Source: Deferribacter thermophilus
GTDB lineage: Bacteria; Chrysiogenota; Deferribacteres; Deferribacterales; Deferribacteraceae
Length of the DNA: 64,000 nt
Direction of reading: 5' to 3'
Assembly: GCF_049472675.1 (NCBI RefSeq)
Contig: NZ_JAPNXM010000006.1
Location: 87,280-151,279, forward strand
Below are positions 16,781 through 24,427 of the stretch, in pieces; the first letter of the stretch is position 1; the number at the start of each line of letters is the position of its first letter. Position numbers and translations under genes: made by a program. A model generated the notes under the pieces. That model had not been told where the DNA came from. It saw only the letters and a list, made by a program, of their open reading frames with translations, and ran no database searches.

Positions 16781-18361
16781 ATGCGCTTTTCACTTGAAGC
16801 AAAGGTTGGGATTTTTGTGGTGATTGGTTTATTACTATTAGGATACATGACTACAAAGGTTGAGAATATCAATTTTGGTAAAAGTGATGGATACGAAATT
16901 ATTGCATATTTAAGTGATGCAAGTGGTTTAGTAAAGGATTCTTTTGTCAAATATAGAGGGGTAGAGGTAGGTAAAGTTAAAGATATTAGATTAAAAGAAA
17001 ACCATGTAGAAGTAGTTTTATTAATCGATAAGCAGTATAAACTTCCTTCCAATGTAGCAGCTGTTGTTAGATCAAGTGGATTTCTTGGAGAAAAATATTT
17101 AGAGCTCCAGACTGTAGGGAAAGAAACTGAGGGTTATCTTGCCTCAGGAAGTGAAATAAGAAAATATAAATCAAGTGCTGATTTTGATGAGCTCCAAAAC
17201 AAGTTTTCTGAGATTGCTGATGATATAAAAGCTATAACTGCTTCTTTAAAAGAGGTGATTGCATCAGATAACGGAAAAGCTGATATGAAGATGACTTTGC
17301 AAAATATCAGGTATTCCACAGAGTATATCAGGCAGATGTTAGAAGATAATCAAAAAAGGATAAATCAGATAGTAAAAAATATAGAGGCTATTACTGTTTC
17401 AATAAAAAATGTTACAGAGGCAAATCAAGAGAATGTTAATCAGTTGATAGCAAACTTAAAAGAGGTTTCTGAAACATTGAAAAACCAAACTCCTCAAATT
17501 GCTCAAAAGATTAATAGTATAACAACAAATATCGATAATTTAGTAGATGATTCTAAGGGTGATTTAAGAGAAACGATTTCAAATATTAAGGTTGTTACAG
17601 CAAAATTGGAAAAAACAGTTGATAATCTAAACGATATAACAGACAAAATAAATAAAGGTAAAGGGACAGTTGGTACACTGATTAATGATAATGAAACGGC
17701 TAAAGATGTAAAAGATACTATTAAAGGATTAAAAAATCTTGTTACTACCTTTGACAGATTTAAGTTTTATCTTTCTTTTAGTGGTGAAAAGATGTGGGAT
17801 ACTGGAGAGTCAAAGGGGTATTTTAAGCTAAAAATTCAGCCTAGAAAAAATAAATACTATTTATTAGGTTTGGCCACAAGCGATCAGGGTAAATCTACAA
17901 CGACAGTTACTGATTATAACTATTCTGGGAATGTGCCTTATTATATTGATGGGGGAACTGGTGCTGGTACAAGCTATAGAGAAGTGAAAACATCAAGGAC
18001 AAAAGATTCCTTAACCTTTATAGCTCAATATGTGCAGCGTTTTTACGATCAGCTTGATTTAAGGATTGGTATTATGGAATCAGAGTTCGGTGTAGGAGCA
18101 GATTATTTCCCTTTTAAAGACGAAAGGTTACAGCTGAGTTTGGATGCCTACGATTTTTCAGATAGTGATACTGATAGAAATCCTCATTTAAAGGCAAAAC
18201 TTCAATATAATCTGACAAAAAACCTATTTTTAAATGTGGGTTATGATGATTTTCTAAATGACGATACAAAAAGTGGATTTATTGGTGGTGGAATTATATT
18301 CCTCGATGAAGACTTAAAATATCTTTTGGGTAGGATACCTACATCAGTTCCAGGTAATTAG
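16781..18361 (+). CDS. mlaD: MlaD-like MCE protein with long helical and beta-rich C-terminal extension
   Basis: 526 residues, nearly three times E. coli MlaD. An N-terminal anchor helix (about 8-25) is followed by an MCE domain (about 38-117; YLSDASGLVKDSFVKYRG, VRSSGFLGEKYLEL). Residues ~130-310 are helical or coiled coil with repeated N/T-rich heptads. From ~325 the sequence switches to alternating polar/hydrophobic strands (FKLKIQPRKNKYYLLGLAT, LRIGIMESEFGVGADYF, LFLNVGYDDF), resembling an outer-membrane beta-barrel or beta-sheet domain. A periplasm-spanning lipid conduit is the inferred role. It is the third gene of the mlaEFD cluster. Confidence 0.88.
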   Translation: MRFSLEAKVGIFVVIGLLLLGYMTTKVENINFGKSDGYEIIAYLSDASGLVKDSFVKYRGVEVGKVKDIRLKENHVEVVLLIDKQYKLPSNVAAVVRSSGFLGEKYLELQTVGKETEGYLASGSEIRKYKSSADFDELQNKFSEIADDIKAITASLKEVIASDNGKADMKMTLQNIRYSTEYIRQMLEDNQKRINQIVKNIEAITVSIKNVTEANQENVNQLIANLKEVSETLKNQTPQIAQKINSITTNIDNLVDDSKGDLRETISNIKVVTAKLEKTVDNLNDITDKINKGKGTVGTLINDNETAKDVKDTIKGLKNLVTTFDRFKFYLSFSGEKMWDTGESKGYFKLKIQPRKNKYYLLGLATSDQGKSTTTVTDYNYSGNVPYYIDGGTGAGTSYREVKTSRTKDSLTFIAQYVQRFYDQLDLRIGIMESEFGVGADYFPFKDERLQLSLDAYDFSDSDTDRNPHLKAKLQYNLTKNLFLNVGYDDFLNDDTKSGFIGGGIIFLDEDLKYLLGRIPTSVPGN

Positions 18362-18373
18362 TGAGGTTATTTT

Positions 18374-18610
18374 ATGATTAAAGTAAAGGCATTTGCTGAT
18401 TTGACTAAATATATTTCAAAAGATGGCAAATTTGAGACTTTTTTTGATAATAAGGGGGAAAGTGTAAAAGTCAAAGATATTGTGGATTTTTATAATATTC
18501 CACTTGATGATATCAAAATAATTCTTGTCAATGGGAAAGATGCAGATTTAGAAACAGAAGTTAGTGATAACGATACAGTAACATTCTTTTCACCAGTGGG
18601 TGGAGGATGA
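18374..18610 (+). CDS. MoaD/ThiS-like ubiquitin-fold sulfur carrier
   Basis: 78 residues with a beta-grasp pattern and a Gly-rich tail ending FFSPVGGG, the form whose C-terminal Gly is adenylated and thiocarboxylated by a MoeB/ThiF partner. It could serve molybdopterin synthesis, tungstopterin enzymes or another sulfur-transfer reaction. No MoaE, MoeB, ThiF or oxidoreductase gene is next to it, so the client is unknown. Its stop overlaps the mqnD start by four bases (ATGA). The tail has three rather than two glycines, so a final residue may be removed before activation. Confidence 0.8.
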   Translation: MIKVKAFADLTKYISKDGKFETFFDNKGESVKVKDIVDFYNIPLDDIKIILVNGKDADLETEVSDNDTVTFFSPVGGG

Positions 18611-19401
18611 AAAAAGATTTAATACTTGCCATTTCAACCTGTCCCAATGATACATTTATTTTTTCTCCAATGATTTTAAATTTTATTGAACACCCTTATA
18701 ATTTTAAGACACTACTTGATGATGTAGAAGTTTTAAATAATCTTGCTATAGCAGGGATACCTGATATTGTCAAAGTGTCTTACGGTGTCTTACCAAAAAT
18801 CATTGATAAATATACTGTATTAAAAAGTGGCGGAGCTCTCAGTTTTGGCTATGGGCCTGTTGTTGTATCAAAAAATTACTATAATATAAATGAGCTATAT
18901 GGTAAAAAAATAGCTGTTCCTGGCTTTAATACGACGGCTTTTAATATTTTTAAAAGATTTTATGGGGATAACTTTGATTTTATTCAACTTCGATTTGATA
19001 AAATAATTCCTGCGATTTTAGATGATAATGTTGATGCAGGTTTACTTATCCATGAAGGGAGATTTGTTTATAAAAATTATGGTTTAAATCTTCTATCAGA
19101 TTTGGGTGAGGAATGGGATAAAAAATATAGTGCTCCAATACCTTTGGGTGCTATAGTTGTTAGAAGAGAAATATTAGATATGGCTAATAATATCAATAAT
19201 ATAATAAAGAATTCTATATTATACTCTAAAAATAATATGCAACTTGTTTACCCTTTTATAAAAAAATATGCTCAAGAGTTAGATGATGAGGTTTTAGAAA
19301 AACATATTTCTGCTTTTGTAAATGAGAATAGTTTTGATATGTCAAAATATATAGATGTAATAGTTGATTTTTTGGGTGTATCAGAAAAAGATTTTGTTTA
19401 G
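18607..19401 (+). CDS. mqnD: 1,4-dihydroxy-6-naphthoate synthase MqnD
   Basis: 264 residues. MqnD converts cyclic dehypoxanthine futalosine to 1,4-dihydroxy-6-naphthoate in the futalosine route to menaquinone. The N-terminal STCPNDTFIF motif is diagnostic, followed by the periplasmic-binding-protein-like fold seen in KVSYGVLPKII, LKSGGALSFGYGPVVV and DAGLLIHEGRF; the His in HEGR corresponds to the catalytic residue. Another futalosine gene, mqnB, is at 34823-35494, supporting this route over the classical Men pathway. Confidence 0.9.
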   Translation: MKKDLILAISTCPNDTFIFSPMILNFIEHPYNFKTLLDDVEVLNNLAIAGIPDIVKVSYGVLPKIIDKYTVLKSGGALSFGYGPVVVSKNYYNINELYGKKIAVPGFNTTAFNIFKRFYGDNFDFIQLRFDKIIPAILDDNVDAGLLIHEGRFVYKNYGLNLLSDLGEEWDKKYSAPIPLGAIVVRREILDMANNINNIIKNSILYSKNNMQLVYPFIKKYAQELDDEVLEKHISAFVNENSFDMSKYIDVIVDFLGVSEKDFV

Positions 19402-19404
19402 CAA

Positions 19405-19995
19405 ATGGTTGGTTTGAGTATATATCTGATTTTATATTCTGTATTACATTCAGTTTTGGCTGATGATGTTTTGATGAAGAGGTATTATTACAAGTGGTGG
19501 TATAGGTTTTTTTATGTTTTAATTTCTTCTGTTTTATTAATACCAGCATGGATAATTTATGTAAAACTACCTAAAATTTATTTTTTCAATCCACCAGTAT
19601 ATGTTAAAGCTTTTTTATATCTAATTGATTTATTAGCATTAGCATTTGGTTATTATGCTTCAAAGTCCTATGATAACAGCTCATTTTTGGGGATAAAGCA
19701 GGTTAAAAATTTTATCAAATATGGTATTAGAGATGTAAAACCTGAAGAAAAATTTGTAAAAAATGGTGCTTTAAAATTTGTCAGACATCCTTATTATTTT
19801 ACTGCAATTATTTTGTTATGGTTTAGGCCTATGTATTACAAGGATTTGGTAGTGAGTGTTATTTTTACAATATATTTAGTTGTTGGAGCAATTAATGAGG
19901 AGAGAAAATTAATAAGGAAATTTGGTGAAGAATATATAAAGTATAAAAAAGATGTTTCTATGTTAATCCCATTTATTAAAAGGAGTAAGTATTGA
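19405..19995 (+). CDS. ICMT/PEMT-like integral membrane methyltransferase
   Basis: 196 residues with about five membrane helices. The C-terminal half holds the family's SAM-binding pattern: LKFVRHPYYF, then EERKLIRKFGEEYIKYKKDV leading to MLIPF. Such proteins methylate lipids or isoprenylcysteine-like groups; many bacterial members are uncharacterised (NnrU/isoprenylcysteine carboxyl methyltransferase family). The following gene is a lipid kinase whose start overlaps its stop, so a shared role in lipid modification is plausible but inferred. The ATG is three bases after the mqnD stop; no strong ribosome site is visible. Confidence 0.68.
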   Translation: MVGLSIYLILYSVLHSVLADDVLMKRYYYKWWYRFFYVLISSVLLIPAWIIYVKLPKIYFFNPPVYVKAFLYLIDLLALAFGYYASKSYDNSSFLGIKQVKNFIKYGIRDVKPEEKFVKNGALKFVRHPYYFTAIILLWFRPMYYKDLVVSVIFTIYLVVGAINEERKLIRKFGEEYIKYKKDVSMLIPFIKRSKY

Positions 19996-20846
19996 AAACA
20001 CTTATTTTGGCAAATCCTGTAAGTGGAAGTTTTGATAAAAATAAATTTAAAAAGTGTATTGATATATTAAATAGAAAATTGAGAAAAATTGAAGTTGTTT
20101 ATACAGAGTATGCTGGCCATGCTGAAAAGATAGCAAAAAAAGAAAATTACGATATAATTATTCCTGCTGGTGGGGATGGTTTGTTAAATGAGGTGATAAA
20201 TGGAATTGAAAATAGAGTAGATAAATCAAAGGGGATTCTTCTTTATAAAATACCTTTTGGCACTAGTAATGTTTTTTGTAGAGAATATAAAATTCCTATA
20301 AACCCTTTAAAAGCAGCTGAAAAAATGAATATTGCTAATTTTAATGCTATTCCATTGGGAATTGTCGGAGAGAGATATTTTTCTCTAATGGCGGGTTTTG
20401 GTTTTGATGCCTTAAGTGTTAAGAATGTGGATTTAAACCTTAAAAAAAGGTTTAGCAAGTTTGCTTATGTGTATTCTGGATTGAAAACATTTTTGTATGA
20501 AAAATTCAACTCATTTGAATTTTTTGCTAATGGGAAGAGGTATGAAGCTAATCATTTGATTGTTGCTGTCAGTAATAAATATGCTGGAAATTTTAATCTG
20601 TCTAAAAATTTTATGAAGGATAAATTAAATATTTTTTATTTGAAAAACGGTAATAGATTAAACCTTTTACTAAATATTGTTTCAATTGCTTTACATAATG
20701 GTTTTATAGGAGACAAGATCTATTCTGATATTATTAAAATTAAAGGTTTAGATGAGTGCCAAATCGATGGCGATTTTTACCAATTAAAGAGCAAAAATAA
20801 TTTTATTAAATATAAAAAATCATCTTTTTATCTTGTAAATATTTAA
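19992..20846 (+). CDS. diacylglycerol/lipid kinase family protein (YegS/BmrU-like)
   Basis: 284 residues with the DAGK catalytic domain: ANPVSGSF, PAGGDGLLNEVINGI and PFGTSNVFCREYKIP, then MAGFGFDALSV. These phosphorylate diacylglycerol or related lipids with ATP. The start is a TTG codon at 19992 overlapping the previous stop; AAGGAG at 19980-19985 lies six bases upstream, and no better start fits the GGDG fold. It is the last gene of the plus-strand cluster, and no clear terminator follows. Confidence 0.8.
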   Translation: MKTLILANPVSGSFDKNKFKKCIDILNRKLRKIEVVYTEYAGHAEKIAKKENYDIIIPAGGDGLLNEVINGIENRVDKSKGILLYKIPFGTSNVFCREYKIPINPLKAAEKMNIANFNAIPLGIVGERYFSLMAGFGFDALSVKNVDLNLKKRFSKFAYVYSGLKTFLYEKFNSFEFFANGKRYEANHLIVAVSNKYAGNFNLSKNFMKDKLNIFYLKNGNRLNLLLNIVSIALHNGFIGDKIYSDIIKIKGLDECQIDGDFYQLKSKNNFIKYKKSSFYLVNI

Positions 20847-20883
20847 ATAATATATTAGAATATTTTAAAAACATGTTATGTAA

Positions 20884-20912
20884 TTGGCAAAATTTAATAG
20901 ATAAGTTATACT
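20884..20912 (+). promoter_or_regulatory. sigma70-type promoter for the sensor/hybrid kinase pair
   Basis: TTGGCA (20884-20889) and TATACT (20907-20912) are separated by exactly 17 bases. A transcript from here would have a leader of about 100 bases before the ATG at 21019, containing the hairpin AATTGGTT-TTT-AACCGATT at 20957-20975 followed by a T-rich tract. Location and spacing are seen; activity is inferred. Confidence 0.6.
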
Positions 20913-20956
20913 GTAGTGTATGCTAGTGATTTATAAATACAATAAAAGTTATAAAA

Positions 20957-20975
20957 AATTGGTTTTTAACCGATT
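20957..20975 (+). promoter_or_regulatory. leader hairpin upstream of sensor gene
   Basis: An eight-pair stem (one G-U pair) with a three-base loop, AATTGGTT/AACCGATT, sits in the predicted leader and is followed within a few bases by a run of seven T. It could act as an attenuator or as an operator palindrome. It is not a canonical strong terminator, since the stem is AT-rich and the T run is separated from it by about six bases. Confidence 0.35.
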
Positions 20976-21018
20976 AAAAAGATTTTTTTCATTTTTTTAT
21001 ATTTAAGAGGATGAATTG

Positions 21019-21468
21019 ATGTATGGTGATTCAAAAGTCAAAGAAGTTCTAACTAGTTTAGGTTTTATTTATGTAAAAGGTTTTATTAAAGAAGGAAAGA
21101 TATTACTTTCTGATGTATCTGATGAAGTTTTTAAATATATAGATTCTAAAGAGAAGTTATTTTCTGAAAATCTATTTAAAGAGATTTTAGCTAATAACTT
21201 TGAAGATATTTATGAACAAATGATAGATATTGCAAAGAAAAATGATAAAAGTGAAGTTTTTTATAAATTTAAGATAAAAAACAGGACTGTATGGGCTTAT
21301 GCAATTAATTTTTACAAACATGATAAAGATAAAATTTATTTTGAAACATACTTAAAAGATATTACTGAAAACATAGGTTTCTTTGTAGAGAAAAAAGAGA
21401 TTACTTACTATGTTGAAAGGGTTTTAGAACTATTGGATGAGTTAAATGGAATGGGAGTATATAAGTGA
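21019..21468 (+). CDS. small sensor-like protein (possible PAS fold) preceding a hybrid kinase
   Basis: 149 residues, not confidently recognised. The pattern (ILLSDVSDEVFKYIDSKEKLF, then FYKFKIKNRTVWAYAINFY, ending IYFETYLKDITE) resembles a divergent PAS domain with its closing 'DITE' strand, followed by a short helix. No membrane segment or signal peptide. The ATG at 21019 is preceded by AAGAGG at 21005-21010; the TTG at 21016 is less likely. It overlaps the hybrid kinase by 23 bases, so the two are co-translated and may form one sensing unit. Function is inferred from context. Confidence 0.6.
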   Translation: MYGDSKVKEVLTSLGFIYVKGFIKEGKILLSDVSDEVFKYIDSKEKLFSENLFKEILANNFEDIYEQMIDIAKKNDKSEVFYKFKIKNRTVWAYAINFYKHDKDKIYFETYLKDITENIGFFVEKKEITYYVERVLELLDELNGMGVYK

Positions 21469-23230
21469 TGAGAGTTTTTTTGGTGTTTTAAAAAATGTAT
21501 TTAAAACAAATAAATTTGTTTTAGTTTCACCCTATGGTAAAAATGGTTATAAGTTTTATTTAGATAAAGTCTATGAGTCAGAAATAAGTGATTTAAAAGA
21601 GCTTTTAAATTCTGATAGCTATTTTGTTAACAACTTTTATTGTGATGAGAAGTACTATATTTTTAAGTTTTATCTTGGTTATCTTTTAGTTATGTTTAAA
21701 GGTGATTTGCAGGAAATTTTTATAGAAAGAATTAAGGCTGTTTTAAAAATCATAGAAATCGTTTATGAGTATATTAACAAAAAGAAAAGATTAAAGGATG
21801 CTATAGAGGAAAATAACAGACTAATAGAAGAGGTTAGGTTAAATTACCAGTTCATAAAAGAGATATTGGATAATCTAAATTCGGCTGTAGTAGTTTTGGA
21901 TGAGAATGATGATATCGTATTGTCTAATGTGTTATTTAAAAAGAATTTTACAGATAAGGATTTAGAGTTTATTTTGAATAAATCAAAAGATAAGTTTGAA
22001 CTTAATGATAAACATTACAAAGTTTTTCTTCGAGAAATAAAAGTTGAAGAAAACTTTTTTAAGGTTTTGTTGTTAATTGATATTACTGATATTGTAAAAT
22101 ATGAAAGAGAAATCTCAAAGGTTGATCGACTTGCTTCTATAGGACAGCTTACAGCAGGTATTGCTCACGACTTTAATAATATTTTAACAGGTATCAGCGG
22201 AATGGCATACGCTGTAAAGTCTATGGAATCTGATAAAAACAAGATTAATCTACTCACAAATATAGAAAAGCTTGTGGATAGAGCGGCAAATATTATCAAG
22301 CAGCTTCTTGATTTTGCAAGAAAATCTGAAGGGCAAAAACAAAGATTTGATTTAGTACCATACTTAAAAGAGTTTATAAAAATGCTCAAAGAAACTTTTC
22401 CAAAGAATATACATTTAAATATTAAATATGATAATAAAGATACTTACAATATAGAAATTGATCCAGTTCATTTGGATAGAATATTGATGAATTTATGTGT
22501 AAATGCCAAAGATGCAATCGGTGACAAAGAAGGGGAGATTAATATTCAGATTTCGAATATAGAAATTGTGGATAACAGTTTTAAGAATTTAGTTGGACTC
22601 GTAAAAAATGGTCAATATATTTTAATATCGGTTTCTGATACAGGCAGTGGAATTTCAGATGATATAAAAGATAAAATATTTGACCCCTATTTTACCACCA
22701 AAGAGCATGGGAATGGGCTTGGGCTTGCTCAGGTGTATGGTCTGGTTAAAAACAATGATGGATACATAACATTTGAATCAGAGGAGAACAAAGGTACAAC
22801 TTTTTACATACTTTTGCCATCTGCAAAAGAGATGTTAGATAGCAGTAAAGAATCTAAACTTGAAAGCAGTTCACATGATAATATTTTAAAAGGGTATAAA
22901 ATTTTGCTAATAGATGATGAGGAGTTTATCCTTGAATCTCTATCTATTTATTTAAAACAGCTTGGATTAGAAGTGGATTGTGCCTTGAGTGCTGATGAAG
23001 CTCTTAATCTTTTAAAGGAGAAACGCTACGATCTGATTATTTCTGATTATTCTTTACCTGGTGTAAAATCAAGTAAGTTTTTAGAAATGTTAGAAAGTTT
23101 TTGTAAAAATTTGATTGTTATATCTGGATATTTGTTGAATGATTTTAAATATCCATTTCTAAAGAAACCTTTCAAATTTGAGGAATTAGTTAACCAGATT
23201 AAAGATATTTTGAATATAGATAAAAGTTAA
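21446..23230 (+). CDS. soluble hybrid histidine kinase (PAS-HisKA-HATPase-REC)
   Basis: 594 residues with no membrane helix. Residues 1-115 are an unrecognised sensory region, followed by a coiled coil and a PAS-like segment (about 140-215; LDNLNSAVVVLDENDDIV). HisKA carries phospho-acceptor His241 in AGIAHDFNNIL, the 'HDFNN' subclass, and HATPase shows NLCVNAKDAI, DTGSGI and GNGLGLAQVYG. The C-terminal receiver (about 485-594) has the acidic pair in LLIDDEEF, the phospho-accepting Asp in LIISDYSLPG, and Lys in KKPF. No separate output gene is adjacent, so it may phosphorelay to an unlinked partner or use the receiver to self-regulate. Confidence 0.85.
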   Translation: MEWEYISDESFFGVLKNVFKTNKFVLVSPYGKNGYKFYLDKVYESEISDLKELLNSDSYFVNNFYCDEKYYIFKFYLGYLLVMFKGDLQEIFIERIKAVLKIIEIVYEYINKKKRLKDAIEENNRLIEEVRLNYQFIKEILDNLNSAVVVLDENDDIVLSNVLFKKNFTDKDLEFILNKSKDKFELNDKHYKVFLREIKVEENFFKVLLLIDITDIVKYEREISKVDRLASIGQLTAGIAHDFNNILTGISGMAYAVKSMESDKNKINLLTNIEKLVDRAANIIKQLLDFARKSEGQKQRFDLVPYLKEFIKMLKETFPKNIHLNIKYDNKDTYNIEIDPVHLDRILMNLCVNAKDAIGDKEGEINIQISNIEIVDNSFKNLVGLVKNGQYILISVSDTGSGISDDIKDKIFDPYFTTKEHGNGLGLAQVYGLVKNNDGYITFESEENKGTTFYILLPSAKEMLDSSKESKLESSSHDNILKGYKILLIDDEEFILESLSIYLKQLGLEVDCALSADEALNLLKEKRYDLIISDYSLPGVKSSKFLEMLESFCKNLIVISGYLLNDFKYPFLKKPFKFEELVNQIKDILNIDKS

Positions 23231-23365
23231 AAAGATTTCCAAAATTTATCTAATGATGAAAACGATATAATTAAATCGTTCAATAATTATTACTTCCCCA
23301 TAAAAATAAATTTGTAAATTTTTGTAATTTGTGTTAAGTAATATTAAAAATACTGAGGAGTTTTT

Positions 23366-24427
23366 ATGAATATTCTTGCTATTGATCCAGGTTCTACAAG
23401 CACGAAAATCGGTATATTCTCAAATGATAAGTTAATGAAATATAATATAGAACATTTAGATGAAGAATTTATAAAAATTGTTAGAGTGATTGACCAGGAA
23501 GTTGTAAGGTTTAATAATATTAAACATTTTTTGGTTGAAAATAATCTGTATAATCTAAAATTTGACGCAGTTGTTGCTAGAGGTGGTCTTTTAAAGCCGA
23601 TTGAAGGTGGAGTTTATCAGGTAAATGATAAAATACTTAATGATTTAAAGTGTGGTGTGAATGGTGAACATCCTGCAAATCTTGGTGGAATTCTTGCTAT
23701 GAGATTTGCTAAAATTTATGACTGCAAAGCTTATATTGTTGATCCTCCTGTTATTGATGAAATGTGGGAGATTGCTAAAATTACGGGCATTAAAGATATT
23801 TTAAGAAAAAGTAAATTCCATGCTCTAAATCACAAAGAAGTGGCTCGAAGAATTGCAATAAATGAGCTTGGTAAAAAATATGAGGAATCCACTTTGATTG
23901 TGGCTCATCTTGGTGGTGGGATTACGATTGGACTTCATAAAAATGGTAAGGTAGTAGATGTAAATAACGGTCTTGATGGTGATGGCCCATTTGCCGTGGA
24001 AAGGGCAGGTGGCTTACCTATCGATGGATTAATTGATTTTATGGAAAAAAATAATATATCATTTTCGCAATTAAAGAGAATAATTAGTAAAGAATCGGGG
24101 ATTTTTTCACTTCTAAAAACTAAAAATATGAAAGATGTAGAAAAATTGTATAATACTGATAATTATGTAAAAACTGTAGTAGAAGCTTTTGTTTATAACA
24201 TAGTAAAAGAGATTGGCTCTCTTTATGCTGCAGCTTGTGGATTAGTCGATGCTTTGGTCATAACAGGTGGTCTTGCAAAAAGTGAGTTTTTTATGAGCAA
24301 AATAAAAGAGTATTTAAAATTTTTAGATAAAATATTTATTGTTCCAGGTGAATATGAAATAGAAGCTTTAGTCAATGGAGCAATTAGAGTTTTGAAAGGG
24401 GAAGAAGATGCAAAGATTTACGAATAA
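23366..24427 (+). CDS. buk: butyrate kinase (acyl-phosphate kinase)
   Basis: 353 residues, typical for Buk of the acetate/butyrate kinase family (ASKHA fold). It forms ATP and a carboxylate from an acyl phosphate. Marks are the phosphate-binding start AIDPGSTSTKIGIF, ARGGLLKPIEGGVYQV, the HLGGGITIGLH loop and GLDGDGPFAVERAGGLP. GAGGAG precedes the ATG at 23366. The downstream gene encodes the matching phosphotransacylase, overlapping by 20 bases, so together they interconvert acyl-CoA and acid with ATP. Substrate chain length (butyrate or branched short-chain acids) cannot be told from sequence. Confidence 0.9.
   Translation: MNILAIDPGSTSTKIGIFSNDKLMKYNIEHLDEEFIKIVRVIDQEVVRFNNIKHFLVENNLYNLKFDAVVARGGLLKPIEGGVYQVNDKILNDLKCGVNGEHPANLGGILAMRFAKIYDCKAYIVDPPVIDEMWEIAKITGIKDILRKSKFHALNHKEVARRIAINELGKKYEESTLIVAHLGGGITIGLHKNGKVVDVNNGLDGDGPFAVERAGGLPIDGLIDFMEKNNISFSQLKRIISKESGIFSLLKTKNMKDVEKLYNTDNYVKTVVEAFVYNIVKEIGSLYAAACGLVDALVITGGLAKSEFFMSKIKEYLKFLDKIFIVPGEYEIEALVNGAIRVLKGEEDAKIYE

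Noticed and set aside
20847..21018. A structured RNA or riboswitch in the leader of the sensor gene
   Set aside because: Only one short AT-rich hairpin; no conserved riboswitch core is recognisable.
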